This document shows positions 11,155 through 21,900 of a stretch of DNA of 64,000 bases, one piece after another. The stretch spans positions 6,531,001 to 6,595,000 of the forward strand of contig OY783220.1 in NCBI GenBank assembly GCA_963678705.1. Direction: 5' to 3'. Each line of letters begins with the position of its first letter. The stretch's first letter is position 1. The position numbers were made by a program, and so were the translations under genes. The DNA is from Panorpa germanica. Taxonomy: Eukaryota; Arthropoda; Insecta; Mecoptera; Panorpidae. The notes beneath the pieces were generated by a model. The model had not been told where the DNA came from and did not search any database. It saw only the letters and a program-made list of their open reading frames with translations.

Positions 11155-11544
11155 CGTCGATGAAGTACGCAGCCGATTCGATAGCAGTCGATTCGGACTA
11201 GTGGTGTAAATCAAAATTAATTCAGTGTTAAATCGACCTTTAAATTACTTGGCTAGTCGGAACATTTAAGCAAATATTTAAATGATAATAGACTGTAGAA
11301 GTATTAAGTAACTTAAATATTATTATATAATATCTAAATTCACCAATTAGTGTCTTATTTTGCTGTTTTAATATAAGAGAATAAAATGCAAACGAACATC
11401 TAAAACCTCATTATTTAATGAAATTATTTTTTTATAAATAGGGTAACTAATATGTCCCTTAGGTAATTACAAAATTTCAGTCGTAACTTATTCTTATTTT
11501 CTTTAAAAATTGCAATTGCGAATCGGCTGCGTACTTCACCGACG
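11155..11544. mobile_element. MITE with about 26-bp TIRs and TTTA flanks
   Basis: The left arm CGTCGATGAAGTACGCAGCC...GATTCG (11155-11180) is mirrored by 11519-11544 with one mismatch. TTTA stands directly outside both ends (11151-11154 and 11545-11548), consistent with a 3- or 4-bp T/A-rich target duplication. The 390-bp interior is A+T-rich, without an ORF. A TTA duplication would suggest PIF/Harbinger, but I cannot separate TTA from TTTA. Confidence 0.8.
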
Positions 11545-11677
11545 TTTACATTTGTCTAATTTCTTCAAGCCGTAGTTTCATATACGATAATAGAAATGCA
11601 AATAATGTTTTAGCTGTAGTATACAAAAGATTATCTCTTCTACAGACCTAAAATTGGTGAAAGGATATAACAGGGTA

Positions 11678-11874
11678 CTATCACTTAGAGTAAAATTATT
11701 GGACATGAGATAAGCCGCTTTAGGTAACCTTTGTTGGGATAATATATCTCTACGAACTAATATTTTTGGCGACTCAACATTTGAAGAGAAGGAAGAGGGT
11801 ACAGTTCCAAATGTTTACACTTCACTCTCTTCACCCTTCCTTCTCTTGTCCAATAATTTTACTCTAAGTGATAG
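11678..11874. mobile_element. Short Tc1/mariner-type MITE
   Basis: The arms CTATCACTTAGAGTAAAATT...ATTGGACA-GAG (11678-11709 and 11843-11874) are complementary over 32 bases with one mismatch. TA flanks both sides (11676-11677 and 11875-11876). The 197-bp length, TA duplication and long perfect TIRs fit a Tc1/mariner-mobilised MITE. The interior contains a second purine/pyrimidine fold (GAGAAGGAAGAGGG against CCCTTCCTTCTC). Confidence 0.8.
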
Positions 11875-11999
11875 TATATGGGATATAATAAAAATACATG
11901 AATGCTTTCGTTGTTATAAAGATTGCGTAATTGGTTTGAATCATAAAGTCTAACTTATGTATAAAAAACAACAAGTTATGAATGAAAATATATGAATGT

Positions 12000-12045
12000 T
12001 GAATGTCGCATGTTGGAGTCGCACTGGTTTGGACGAACCTTAATG
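12000..12045 (+). repeat. Partial copy of the 10.98/50.1 kb repeat
   Basis: GAATGTCGCATGTTGGAGTC, then GCACTGGTTTGGACGAACC, is the inverted counterpart of 10980-11020. Confidence 0.5.
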
Positions 12046-12420
12046 TAATACAATTTTAATCGACGTGCATGCAATATCAAATTATTTCGTTCTGTTCTAC
12101 ACATCCCCATAGCACAGTTATTTATTGGGACGTGTAACATGCCGCGCAGTGCAATCCACGCTCGACCTAAAACTACCCTAAAAACTCTAAATAAATGAAA
12201 TGCAGACATTGCATGTCATTAAATATTTCGAAGTTTGAGTTATTTTTATTTAAAATACTTAATTTATAACATTCGTGGTTTCTTTAAAATGTAAAATTGT
12301 TTTGAGCTTTATTTAAAATTGAGTTATTAAAAACAATATACGAGTATTATAACATCGTTGCACAACACGAATATTATTAAAATTATTGTTATTATTTAAT
12401 TTTTAAATATTTTAATGACT

Positions 12421-12500
12421 GAACAGTGGCAAAGAGCATTTATGCTTGACGCCAGACCGCTATGGCTTCGAGTTCGATTTCCAGACCAGCGCTATATTTG
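12421..12500 (+). repeat. tRNA-derived SINE-like head (copy 2 of 3)
   Basis: CAGTGGCAAAGAGCATTTATGCTTG resembles an A-box region (TGGCnnAG.G), and GAGTTCGATTTCC some 45 bases later resembles a B box (GGTTCGAnTCC). No tRNA cloverleaf closes, so it is not a tRNA gene. Related text at 9108 and 47317 makes a Pol III-derived SINE the likeliest reading. Confidence 0.45.
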
Positions 12501-12619
12501 TTTGGTTTGTCTTTTGAGGGCACGACATTATATATACTGTCAACATATTTATTAGGTCATTTGTGATAGGACTTGACATCGTAATAGAACAAAGTAATTA
12601 ATTTCTTTTCAATTAAAGC

Positions 12620-13285
12620 ATTCTCGCAAAAGACAAAAAATTGTGCGATAAGGTTTATTTAACATAAAGAAGTTTACCTTTTACAAAAAATTTATTAGTA
12701 TAATATAATGTAAGATTACATAACAAAAGTTATCTTTTAATATTAATTTGTGTTTTTTGACGTTAATAAAGCTTTTTATGTAATATTAGGTGTATAATGT
12801 TTCATAATTAATATATTAGTAAAATATTTTTAATGACTTTTGTATTTATTTAGTAGACTAAAGTTTGGTAAATAATAAAACGTAACGTTAGATAAAAAAT
12901 ATTACGTTAAATAATACATGAGATTATGTTTTGTGTTTAGCGGGATTAATGCTACATTACACTCATGTAATATTTTATTTATACAAAAAATACTAATATT
13001 CAATCTAAAAGAGTCGAAAATTTGGATAAATTGAATTACGAAGTTACTTTCTAACTTTTTAATTCTTAAAAAGGACTCCTTATAACTCCTTCTTATACAT
13101 AAGATATTCTAAATAAGTTGTCTGGTTGTGTTAATGCGTAAAAAGATAGATTTGTTTTTAGAAAAGCAATAAACTAGATCACAAACGTTGTATATTAGGT
13201 AAAATTGTTAAGGTAACAGGTTAGCTTTGTTATACTAGATAAACCTTAAATAAGCATAACTGTATTTAGCAGGTTTTCATTTACT
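12620..13285 (+). repeat. Two adjacent members of the TTTAGCGGG repeat family
   Basis: The first unit ends GTGTTTAGCGGG at 12936-12947. A second follows at once, from GCTACATTACACTCATGTAA to ACTGTATTTAGCAGG (about 13260-13275). The second is colinear with 57600-58115 and 59769-60110: ...ACAAACGTTGTATATTAGGTAAAATTGTT..., then AAACCTTAAATA...GTAACTGT. Where a left end is visible elsewhere (59769) it reads CCCGCTAAACACAAA, the inverse of GTGTTTAGCGGG. The family is therefore probably a TIR element. Confidence 0.5.
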
Positions 13286-13289
13286 ACAA

Positions 13290-14043
13290 GTTAGTTTGAA
13301 TTTTATAGAAAATAATTAATAAAATTAGAATATAATTAAAATTGAATTTGTGAAAGCTGTGTTAAGCCCTGGAATAATTCACCCTACTACCCTTACTAAC
13401 AACAGCACAGCACAGCACAGATTTCTCGAGTGAGATATACTTGTACACTAGGAATATATGCTGCATACAAAACAAACCATAATTTCACCGAAATAAATCA
13501 CAGAGTAAATCTATTTAACCCCTTGTCTCATTAAACGTCTATAGCTAGAAGAGGAGGTAGTTAACTAGGTCCCTTAAATTGATTTTTCTTTTATTTCTTT
13601 GGCAAGGGGGTAACCCGTTTGTAACGATGGTGGATTGCGTGTTGAAACCAGTGTCAAAACTACCCCCAAATGTAACGCATGGGTATGGGGGTGGTTGGTA
13701 AGTAGAGAATACAAAAAAGAAAAAAAACTCTTAGAACAGAGCGGCTTTGAGGGTGCATAGTCCAGTACATTTATCTGAAATGAGTCTAAAACCTCTACAT
13801 AAATTTTTCCAATGATTTCTTGTGTTTTTCTTGTTCATTTTTAACCTTCTAGATAAGAGCGCAAAAATTAAATATTAATTTGTTGTCAGCATAATTTTTT
13901 ACTCGGATAAAAAGAACTCCTTTTTGGTTTTTTGATTATATCTTCGATTCTAGCCCAGTATTGGACGATCCACTTTATTTACTTGAAATGACACTATGTA
14001 ATTTTTAGTTGTTTGCTTAAAAGAAACAAGATTTTAGATCATT
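13290..14043. other. No gene seen
   Basis: A G/C-run patch at 13600-13700 (GGGGGTAACCCG, ACTACCCCCAAATG, TATGGGGGTGG). No coding evidence. Confidence 0.4.
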
Positions 14044-14166
14044 AAAGCTGTAAATGAAAAAGCGGCACGCGTTTTGAACATGCTCACAGAAAAAGACTTA
14101 GAGCTCTGTTTTGAAAAATGGAAAATTCGCATGGAGCGGTGTAGAGAAGCAGAAGTGATTTTATAA
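14044..14166 (+). pseudogene. Transposase C-terminal fragment (Tc1/mariner type)
   Basis: Forty codons ending TAA at 14164 read KAVNEKAARVLNMLTEKDLE, then LCFEKWKIRMERCREAEVIL. The pattern L(T)E.DL..CFE.WKIRM.RC is the typical C-terminal helix of mariner-family transposases, just after the catalytic domain. No TIR or upstream domain is seen, so this is an isolated fragment of a different lineage from the element at 7121-7718. Confidence 0.7.
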
Positions 14167-14184
14167 ACGGTCATTCAACAAGAG

Positions 14185-14568
14185 CGGTCATTTTATGTCA
14201 TGATAGGTCATACAAACTATACTCATACCTACTTATTCAAAAAAAAAACCACAACCAATATGTGAACAATGTAACAACCCACTAATGATAAAGCATATTA
14301 TTTTTCGATGCTCAAGTTATTCATCGCACAAACAAGAATGTAATATGCCTGAGGAATATAGGCTGATATTTAAAATCAGGGAAAACCTGAAAAATCTTAT
14401 TGTGTCTATAAACAAAATCAATTTAACATCTTTATTTTAAGTATGTTTATAAGTTGTAAATTTGGAATTAAGTATTGTAAATGTTTATAAATGTATCTTT
14501 TTAAGTGCTAATAACTTTTGAAAGTTGATGCACTCTAATAGATATTTAAAAAAAAAACGGTCATTTTA
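14185..14568 (+). mobile_element. 5'-truncated non-LTR retrotransposon copy with 11-bp TSD
   Basis: CGGTCATTTTA occurs at 14185-14195 and again at 14558-14568, directly after a terminal A run. The insert (14196-14557) encodes only the last part of a pol protein. GHTNYTHTYLFKKK is followed, after a one-base frameshift in a run of ten A, by PQPICEQCNNPLMIKHIIFR and a Cys: the C-terminal Cys/His motif of R1/Jockey-like elements. Stop, a 150-base 3' UTR ending GTTGATGCACTCTAATAGATATTT and poly(A) follow. Truncation, A tail and long duplication are classic target-primed reverse transcription. Confidence 0.88.
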
Positions 14569-15479
14569 AATCAATAGCCAAACGCAAAAGTTAGATGATA
14601 TTTGGCAGATATTGTGTTTCATTACTAACCTTAGAGTTTGTACTTTAGATTAAAATAAAAATATCACCACTTTTCACGGAAATATTGCGTTTCTCTATTG
14701 ATATCGACGATATTATCAGTCTCGTTATATTTATAGTAAATTATTTTACCCTTTTCTTAAAGAAACGTAGATATTAACAAAAAAGTACTTTATTTTAGCT
14801 GTGAAAAATTATGCTGGCAAGGTTCTGATGGGGACTTTTGTCTGCTTCTTTAAGACGCTAAAATGAACAAGAAAAACATGAAAAATAATTGAAAAAAAAA
14901 ATTTTGAGGTCAAACCCTAATTATACTGGACTAGCAGGGTATGGGCTATAGACGGAAGACACATAGAACTGTATTTATTATAAGTAGATAAAAATTGGGT
15001 GTGCCCCGTTGCCGTTGGTCTTGCTGTTTTAGAACACGTAAAGTAACGTAACGCAAACGAAGGCCCAACCAAGTCGTGGCTATATTCACGACCGTAGCAA
15101 AGGATAGGGAAGGGTCGAAGGGTGACTAGGGTCGAAACGATCGAAAGAGGTGCTCCCGGTTCTTGACGACTACACAAACGTTTATTAAATTTTGAAATTC
15201 GAAGATATTGACATATGGTTTATATAAAATAAATAATAAAGAAAAAATAAATTGCTGTGCTGAGGCTATAAAACTCGGAAAATAGATTTTTGGATAATAA
15301 AACGTAGATTATTATATTCCTAATTAATTAAAGAATTCAGGGCACAACGAAAAAGTTATTAACGTAAAAATATATCGTAAAGTGGTTTTTTTTGGTTTTA
15401 CTGCGATTTTAGAAAATTGGAATCGATTTTTGAAATTAGAACATGTTTAAATTAAAATCGAATTGTCTGCCAAAGCATC
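14569..15479. other. No gene; GC-richer block at 14920-15180
   Basis: The block 14920-15180 is noticeably GC-richer than its flanks. It holds an 86-codon minus frame (start 15177) with no recognised domain. It could be a fossil transposon segment. The remainder is A+T-rich. Confidence 0.35.
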
Positions 15480-15860
15480 TTGTAATTGTAGTTTGATATT
15501 GTGTTTTCTTTCTCAAATAGCTGTATATATTTTGCAAGATATCAGTAGACGTTGCACTGTAATTTGAGAGTGATCCCAGTAAACATTTTGGAGTCACTTT
15601 GACATCATATTGAAGATGCGTCATGATTTTTTTGTCATAAAAGAGTTCATTTATAGTTCAGTTTCTCACATTTTTTCATATAAAATGTCTACTTTATCGG
15701 CTACAGATGGCAAAATAACTCCACCTGTCGGAATACAAATGAAGATAAAGTTGATGCGAACTATAATTGAAGTGAAATAGTGATAGAAACGTCACTAAAT
15801 AGGGCACTTCATCAAATTGTGTACTGGGATATGTATTGCATTGTAGTATATTTATATAAG
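15480..15860 (+). repeat. Repeat interrupted by MITE-A (filled site)
   Basis: The two flanks of the MITE at 15575-15828 are colinear with the uninterrupted segment at 2085-2190. They supply the filled half of an empty/filled comparison. Confidence 0.7.
15575..15828 (-). mobile_element. MITE-A copy 1 (254 bp)
   Basis: Begins CCCAGTAAACATTTTGGAGT and ends ...TTGTGTACTGGG, with AT outside each end (15573-15574 and 15829-15830). It is inverted relative to the 36.3 and 40.2 kb copies. The peptide-like text [17 protein letters not shown] read from its end recurs in the 36.3 kb copy only because the DNA repeats; it is not a protein. Confidence 0.9.
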
Positions 15861-16095
15861 TTAATCATTAGTAGAGGATTTAGGTCGGTTGAAGCTCCAG
15901 ACGCAAAAGAAATTTCAGAAAAATCCGCCACTATTTACGATAATATGACTGACATATATGTTGACTACACCGCTGCATAATAAAATTACGACTATGTACA
16001 TAATTAATTTACTTTGATAACAACCGAACCCAGAACATTCGGAAATTAAACCCGAACGTCTAGCAAACGTCAGTCGGGAATTTCACCGTTTATAA

Positions 16096-16327
16096 TTTTT
16101 TTTTTAATATTTATTTGAGTGCATCAACATTCGATAGTTATTAGCCCTTCAAACAATATATACATTTGTAATACATAATTTATAGACTATAAATACGAGT
16201 GTGTATTTAGAATATAGAGATTAATCTAGTTTTATTGATAAAGTCAATAAGGTTTTACAGACTTTCTTTGCTTTCAAATATCTGCTTATAATCTTCAGGC
16301 ATATTACTGTTTTCTCTGTGTGATGAG
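16096..16327 (-). mobile_element. Non-LTR 3' end copy (minus)
   Basis: From a T run (16096-16105) the reverse strand reads a 3' UTR colinear with 14410-14557 (GTTGATGCACTCAAATAAATATT, split by one mismatch). Further in comes the end of the ORF around YKQIFESKESL...LVKPY-type text with stops, to a CATCACACAGAG border near 16325. It is the same family as 14196-14557 and 5'-truncated. I could not fix a target duplication because both borders are T-rich. Confidence 0.75.
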
Positions 16328-17483
16328 TTTTTTTTTTATCAAATAACAGTTAAAAAAATAATTGTTTTAATTTTACACATCTGTATAAAAATAAACAAAT
16401 ATTAATATATTTGTAATTCTTGTAAAAAATGTTATTTTTGTTATCTCAAAAGTTTGTAAAAAATATTTACTTTAACTTAGATCGTCGGAAATAAAACGAT
16501 TTAATATTTTCTGGTATATAAATATAACACCTATCGACTAGCACAAAAAAAAATTTTTTTGTGTAAAACAAAAAGCGATGTTTTGTTAAAATTTTAAGTT
16601 TAAAAATTTAATTAAAAAAATTTAATTAAAAACATAGAATTATTAAAGTCGGAAGAGGCGTTCTTGAGATTTCTAGTTCAAAAAAGTAGTAATAAAAATA
16701 ATAATACTAAAAATAATAATAATTAAAAATAGTTGCACAAGAGACAAGAAGTATTGCATAAGTGGGTAAATGGACACACTGTATATTATTTCAAATCAGC
16801 AACAATCTATCCTAAACGTATAATATATCTAATTCGTCAGTAGATTACACTAACGAATAATTTGATCTGGTCTTTTCAATTTCCGGCTGACTGTTAACTG
16901 TTCCGACAGAAGAGTAAAAAGTGAGAAACTATTTGGGTTAAGAAAAATTTATTTAAATGTTATGTTTTTTCATATTAATATATCATAGGATATTTGCACA
17001 AAGTTCCATGTCTGCAAATACCAAGAATTTTGAAAATAAAATTGAATTTGGGCAAGCAGAATTTTTAAAAAATATTTTTTTTTGATAAAAGTTATTTTAG
17101 TTGAAAATAAGTTGTCATACATTTAAGAGTCGAATAATACATTAGTTTACGTTTTGTATTTAGATGATTATCTAATTAAAATATTATGGATAAATATACG
17201 GGAATCAAAATGACTTATTATTTAATTTCCAACTTGTAAAATAGTAATTGTAAATAAGATAATATTGGTTACAAATTATAATATAACTTTTATTAAATCA
17301 ATGCTTGTTTGTTGTCAATTTCATTATTTAATTTAAATTATAACATTAATTAATATCAATATTATATTTGCATTAACAACTATTAATGTTAATGTTTAAT
17401 TTACATTTAAAAGTAAATAATAAAAAATTTGCAGAAATACATTGAAACTTTAAATACTAGTATGTCTTCATAAATATACGTAG
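16328..17483. other. No gene seen
   Basis: Extremely A+T-rich, with near-palindromic TTTAATTAAA runs at 16590-16640 and ATAATAATA runs near 16690-16730. Confidence 0.4.
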
Positions 17484-17697
17484 TTATGCCTGAAGACTAT
17501 AAGCTGATATTTGAAAGCAGAGAAAGTCTAAAAAACCTTATTGACTTAATCAATGAAACTATTTTAATATCTTTTTATTCTAAATACTCATACTCGTATT
17601 TATAAACAATAAATTCTGTATTGCAAATGTTTACAAATATTGTTTTCAGTGCTAGTAACTATCGAAAGTTGATGCACTCAAATAAATATTTAAAAAA
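17484..17697 (+). mobile_element. Non-LTR 3' end copy (plus)
   Basis: Encodes MPEDYKLIFESRESLKNLID in line with MPEEYRLIFKIRENLKNLIV of the 14.2 kb copy. The stop region, the UTR (GTTGATGCACTCAAATAAATA) and a short A run follow. More strongly 5'-truncated than the 14.2 kb copy. Confidence 0.8.
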
Positions 17698-18284
17698 ATC
17701 TATTTATTATTTTATATATTGAAAAATAAATGAATTTACTGAAGATTCTTTGAGCACTAAATTTATTAACGTAATAATTATTCTTTATGGTATAAAAAGT
17801 CAGTGAGAAATAGGTGAACTTAATGAAGATGGTGTCAATGTTAATGTCATCACAAGTAACAGACCGTACGAAACACTGCAACTTGCGTCCTGCAACCTGC
17901 AACTATCCCACAGCATCAGCTATCATCACAAGAGTAACCAACTCGAGCACATGTCATCTATTGAACATTAAACTTATTAAGTAACATTGCTATACGGCTA
18001 TAATAAGGTAACATATACTCGTACTCCAGTTAAATGTAATAGTGTTCCAGATATGGTTTAAACCATTCGCACAAGGACTGAGTGTCAGTGAGTATCAGTA
18101 CGGTATATGCAATTCTATACCAAAGCAGTAATAATATACAAAGGCAGAACAAGTAGAATTGCGAACAACTTAGTTTTGTGAAATAACCAAAAACCAAACA
18201 ACTAAAGTAATGGGCCAAGTTTCTGCGCAATATTAATGCGCATTATTTTCTCTATGTATTATATTATATGATACAGAGTTTTAT
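17698..18284. other. No gene seen
   Basis: A+T-rich. The two minus-strand frames here (17690-17902, 18030-18230) show no recognisable feature. Confidence 0.4.
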
Positions 18285-18480
18285 ATAGTCTAGCGTCGCC
18301 GTAGAACGTCGCGGCGGCATCAGATATACAGTCGTACTATGCGCTGAACACCGCGGCGCATATGAATATGGTCCTGTTCCTATGTACTGAAAATTCAGAG
18401 GAAGTTTTCGAGAGACTGTAGGCGTTAGAACGTTTTGCAGTAGAACAGCATCGCTCAGTTGAGATCTGGACCTCTAACTG
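18285..18480. other. CpG-rich patch
   Basis: About 100 bases (18290-18365) are dense in CpG (GCGTCGCCGTAGAACGTCGC, then GGCGGCATC, GAACACCGCGGCGC). It is one of the most GC-rich spots in the window. No ORF or RNA fold could be assigned. A promoter-like element or a degraded GC-rich insertion are the options. Confidence 0.3.
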
Positions 18481-19313
18481 AGCTTCGTTTGTTCATTTCC
18501 CTAAAAACATATATTAAAGTTATACCTCACACTACTAAAAATATCTTAAAAATATTACACATTTTCATTATTATATTTATTTTAAAATATTTCATTTTAT
18601 TTGTAAAGTTATTTTCATATTTAGACATTTTTTGTTAGACTCAAACAGTGTTATTTTAAAAGATACCGGTTTTTTTTTTGACATCAGAAGTGGGAGATAT
18701 GTTATTATTTTGAGATTTGAGTGAAGAATATTTTTTTATTTAGTTTTTCATCTATATAAGTTCTTGCTGGGAGACTTCTTTCAATTTATTTAAATTTGAG
18801 TATTCGTCGTGTGAGCTTTTCTGTTTTATTTTAGTGTTTCTTATTATTAACTTTTATCGCAGTGCTTAGCGGGTGATAATTTGTGACGTATTTGGGTAAC
18901 GTATATATTTTTAATTATTTTCGTTCTTGTTATGTTACTATTTTTGGTTATACAAATTTTGACAAGATATATTTAGAAATAATACACTATGTTTCTGCTT
19001 GAATTTAAACTTTAATAGCTAAAGTTCATCTATTTTTAAATTAACGATCTTTCAAGTAAATTCATATACATTTTTTGAGTATAAGATATTAATCTTCTTC
19101 TAAATAAATAATATATCTTTACATATTGAAATTTACATCATCTAACGTATTTCATTTTATCGCTTCATTATTAAATAAAAAACAAATTTAAAATATGCAT
19201 CTACAAAAATGTAGATGATTATATTGCACAAATATATGTTAAGTAAAATCTCAAAATTAAACAAATCACACAATTAAAAAAAACGATTAAATAATTAAAA
19301 CAATGTGAAATGA
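18481..19313. other. No gene seen
   Basis: Very A+T-rich, immediately upstream of the candidate acidic ORF. No promoter element or exon could be recognised. Confidence 0.4.
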
Positions 19314-19550
19314 GAACACAAATCGGCTAAATCAAAACAAGTCGGCAACAAAAAAAAAAAAAAAGAATTAGAAAATGTATCAACTGCTGAGAATCAAACA
19401 AGAACGTCAAATCCAACGAGTATGGGTTATGGATCCAAAAATAAACTTCAAGAAGCAGCAACAGAGATCTCGAAGCACCAGGAGGCGGAGGAAGAGGACG
19501 AGGACGAGGACGAGGACGAAGACGAAGACGACATTCAAGGGGAGTATTGA
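19314..19550 (+). CDS. Candidate exon or ORF with lysine run and acidic C-terminus
   Basis: An open frame of 78 codons from after TGA (19311-19313) to TGA at 19548-19550. The only internal ATG is at 19422, giving 42 residues from there. It reads KKKKKELENVSTAENQTR, a polar Ser/Thr/Asn/Gln stretch (GYGSKNKLQEAATEISKHQ), then EAEEEDEDEDEDEDEDED and the end DIQGEY. This is like the disordered tail of a nuclear or chaperone-type protein. No signal peptide, membrane segment or cysteine. The GAC/GAG repeat keeps the other two frames open as well (Arg-Thr and Gly-Arg repeats), so the frame choice is a judgement. It may be a terminal exon, a retrocopy, or a chance product of a purine repeat. Confidence 0.2.
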   Translation, partial: EHKSAKSKQVGNKKKKKELENVSTAENQTRTSNPTSMGYGSKNKLQEAATEISKHQEAEEEDEDEDEDEDEDDIQGEY

Positions 19551-20439
19551 CTTATTTTTATTTTATTTGAACTGAAATATATTTACAATGACGTTGCTGA
19601 ATAAGTAGAATTTTAATAGTGATATCATTTTTCTTTGATTGATTGAAATTGGTATAATAATATCATTATGTTTGAGACGACTGAGAAACAATGCCATAAT
19701 ACACTTTTTTGGGTATAAAATACTTGTACTTATTCTTTAATATGTTAATAAAAATATAAGAAAATGTTGAAGAACATAATAAAAAACACATAGGATGTAT
19801 TACTAAAATTAAATTACACTCAAAATTTATTGAACTATAAAGTTGAAAATAAATTTTATTTTACGTACTTAATATGTTTAATATAGAAAATTATTGCTAG
19901 CAGAAATGCTTATTATTAATAGCAGAAATTTATCCACAAGAGGAAATGTATATTTTCCTACCACCATTTATGTTAATTTCTACGTAGATACTTCTTTATT
20001 TGTTTGAAAAAATGATTTAATATTTTAAACGAATAATTTTCTTGTAAAAAAAAACCAAATATGTTTGCAAAAAACAATCATGCAACAAAAGAAATTATAT
20101 ATTAAATAATTGAATGATACATCAAATAAATGCATTTTCCCATTACCCATTTTTAATTCAATCACAAATTTATCCCGTGTTATAATTTATATATTTTAAA
20201 TACGAACATCAAAAACAAATGATATCAACATATCTATTACATCCATAAATGTTTTTAATTAATATTATAATTAATAATATCAATAACTAATTTATGTTTT
20301 CAATATATAATCTAAAATAGATGAATTTATAGAAAATTGAATTTAAAATGAATTGATTATATCAGATTAATTCTAAATCTTTATAAATATCCGCCCGTTA
20401 CTGAACACTTTTTCGTATTATATTTCGTACTTCTAAGTT
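19551..20439. other. No gene seen
   Basis: A+T-rich. An ATTAATATTATAATTAATAAT near-palindrome lies near 20255. Confidence 0.4.
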
Positions 20440-20540
20440 AGGGCGCGTAGCAGGTTACGACGACTCGCGTCGCGACGGCGATGCCGGTCAAGAGAGCTGT
20501 TTAACGTTTAGTTGAGAAGCAAGCGTCATGTTCGTAGCTT
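20440..20540. other. CpG-rich patch
   Basis: GGGCGCGTAGCAGG, then CGACGACTCGCGTCGCGACG and GCGATGCCGG, form a second CpG-dense spot in otherwise A+T-rich DNA. No coding frame is supported. Confidence 0.3.
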
Positions 20541-21699
20541 CAAAAAGCCAAACTCACATTCGAACATTTGTATTTTTAGAGTCTAACATATCACTTTACT
20601 ACACTATATGATATACGATAAATTTTACTTAGAGGTCGAAATAAATTGTTATATATAAAAATATTATGTATCTGTCTTTAAGCGATGTTATTTACTAATA
20701 TATACATTCTTATATTTTACAAATAACTTGCGAGTAAGTCACCTTACCTTTTCGATCAACCTATCTACTCAGAGTATATCAGGAATTTTTGATAATGATA
20801 TGCAAAATTTCATTTGCTAATCGTAACGCTTAACTAATAGTTCTCTTCAGAGTTATTTACTTTAAAGTAACGATGTATATTACGCCACATACATTTCACA
20901 TAACCCTGTATAACGTTATGACATAGACAAATATTTGACAGCATAAAAGTTCTCTCACTTTAAAAAGTGATATTGTTTGGTAAAAGCGATGTTGCCAAAT
21001 CGATCCGATGTTGCCAAATATGCAGTATAAATTTAAAAAAAGTGTTATTTTAGCGGTACAAAAAGTACGTCATTTTGAAGTTATCTGGTATCGTTAACTT
21101 AACATTCTAAGCCTTAGTTTATATAACTTTGCTTACTAGGTTAACAATCTTAGAAATTCTTTGCAAAATTATAGTATGCGCTATAAATATATGTTTTAAC
21201 CCGTACTACACCTAAAGTAAAGATATGCACCTGTGTTTGTATAAAATATATTTCAGTAGGAGTGGATGCAAACTGGAGACACTAATTCTTAAGAAAATTT
21301 TATTCTTGTCATAGAAAGATAAAGACAACATTATATGAAGACACTCGTATCTCCAGTTATTAAACGACAAAGCAAAATTCTTACGTATCTAATTACCTTT
21401 AACTAATGTTATGTAATATACTTTAAAAATATTATATAAATATTATGTAGAATAGTAGTATATTTCGTTATGCATAAAATTAATAATATTTTATGTTATT
21501 TGCTACTTGAAAAATATTTTATTCACTTATGTGATATGCGATGCTTCAACACCATATTCTCTCAAAATGACTTCGAAAAGGTCTATCTGAACCGTATACA
21601 AATCGATATACCTTTTTTGGTTGAAGTAATATTAGAAAAACATATTTATTTTACATAAACTAACAATTATATACTTAGTTGCAATTTTTGTATAAATTC
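20541..21699. other. No gene seen
   Basis: Contains two close direct copies of CGATGTTGCCAAAT (about 20987 and 21006) that resemble hAT-type end sequence but have no partner end. Confidence 0.35.
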
Positions 21700-21900
21700 T
21701 TTGAGGTTACATGTAAGATTCAATATTTATTTTACATAAAAAATTAACGTTTACATAAAAAAAATGAACTTGAGATTTTACATTAACAAAACATTTTTCG
21801 AGTATGTTACATTTATTTAATGAATTTGTAAAAGTAAATTACATTAGGTAAAAAATATTATATCAAATAATACATGTAAAATCTTGTTACTAGCGGGTAG
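21700..21900 (+). repeat. TTTAGCGGG-family fragment
   Basis: TTACATTTATTTAATGAATT..., then ACATTAGGTAAAAAATATTA and a final TACTAGCGGG, parallels 12820-12947 and 31320-31432. Confidence 0.4.

Noticed and set aside
14185-14568. Reading 14044-14440 as one continuous gene
   Set aside because: A stop at 14164-14166, the 11-bp target duplication and the change from mariner to retrotransposon text show two independent insertions.
15436-15980. Short frames 15436-15624 and 15780-15980
   Set aside because: Both overlap the ends of MITE-A copy 1 and are explained by the repeat.
19375-19575. Arg-Thr repeat protein starting at ATG 19375
   Set aside because: The GAC/GAG repeat is open in all three frames. 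The frame ending in Glu/Asp is more protein-like upstream, so this one was set aside.
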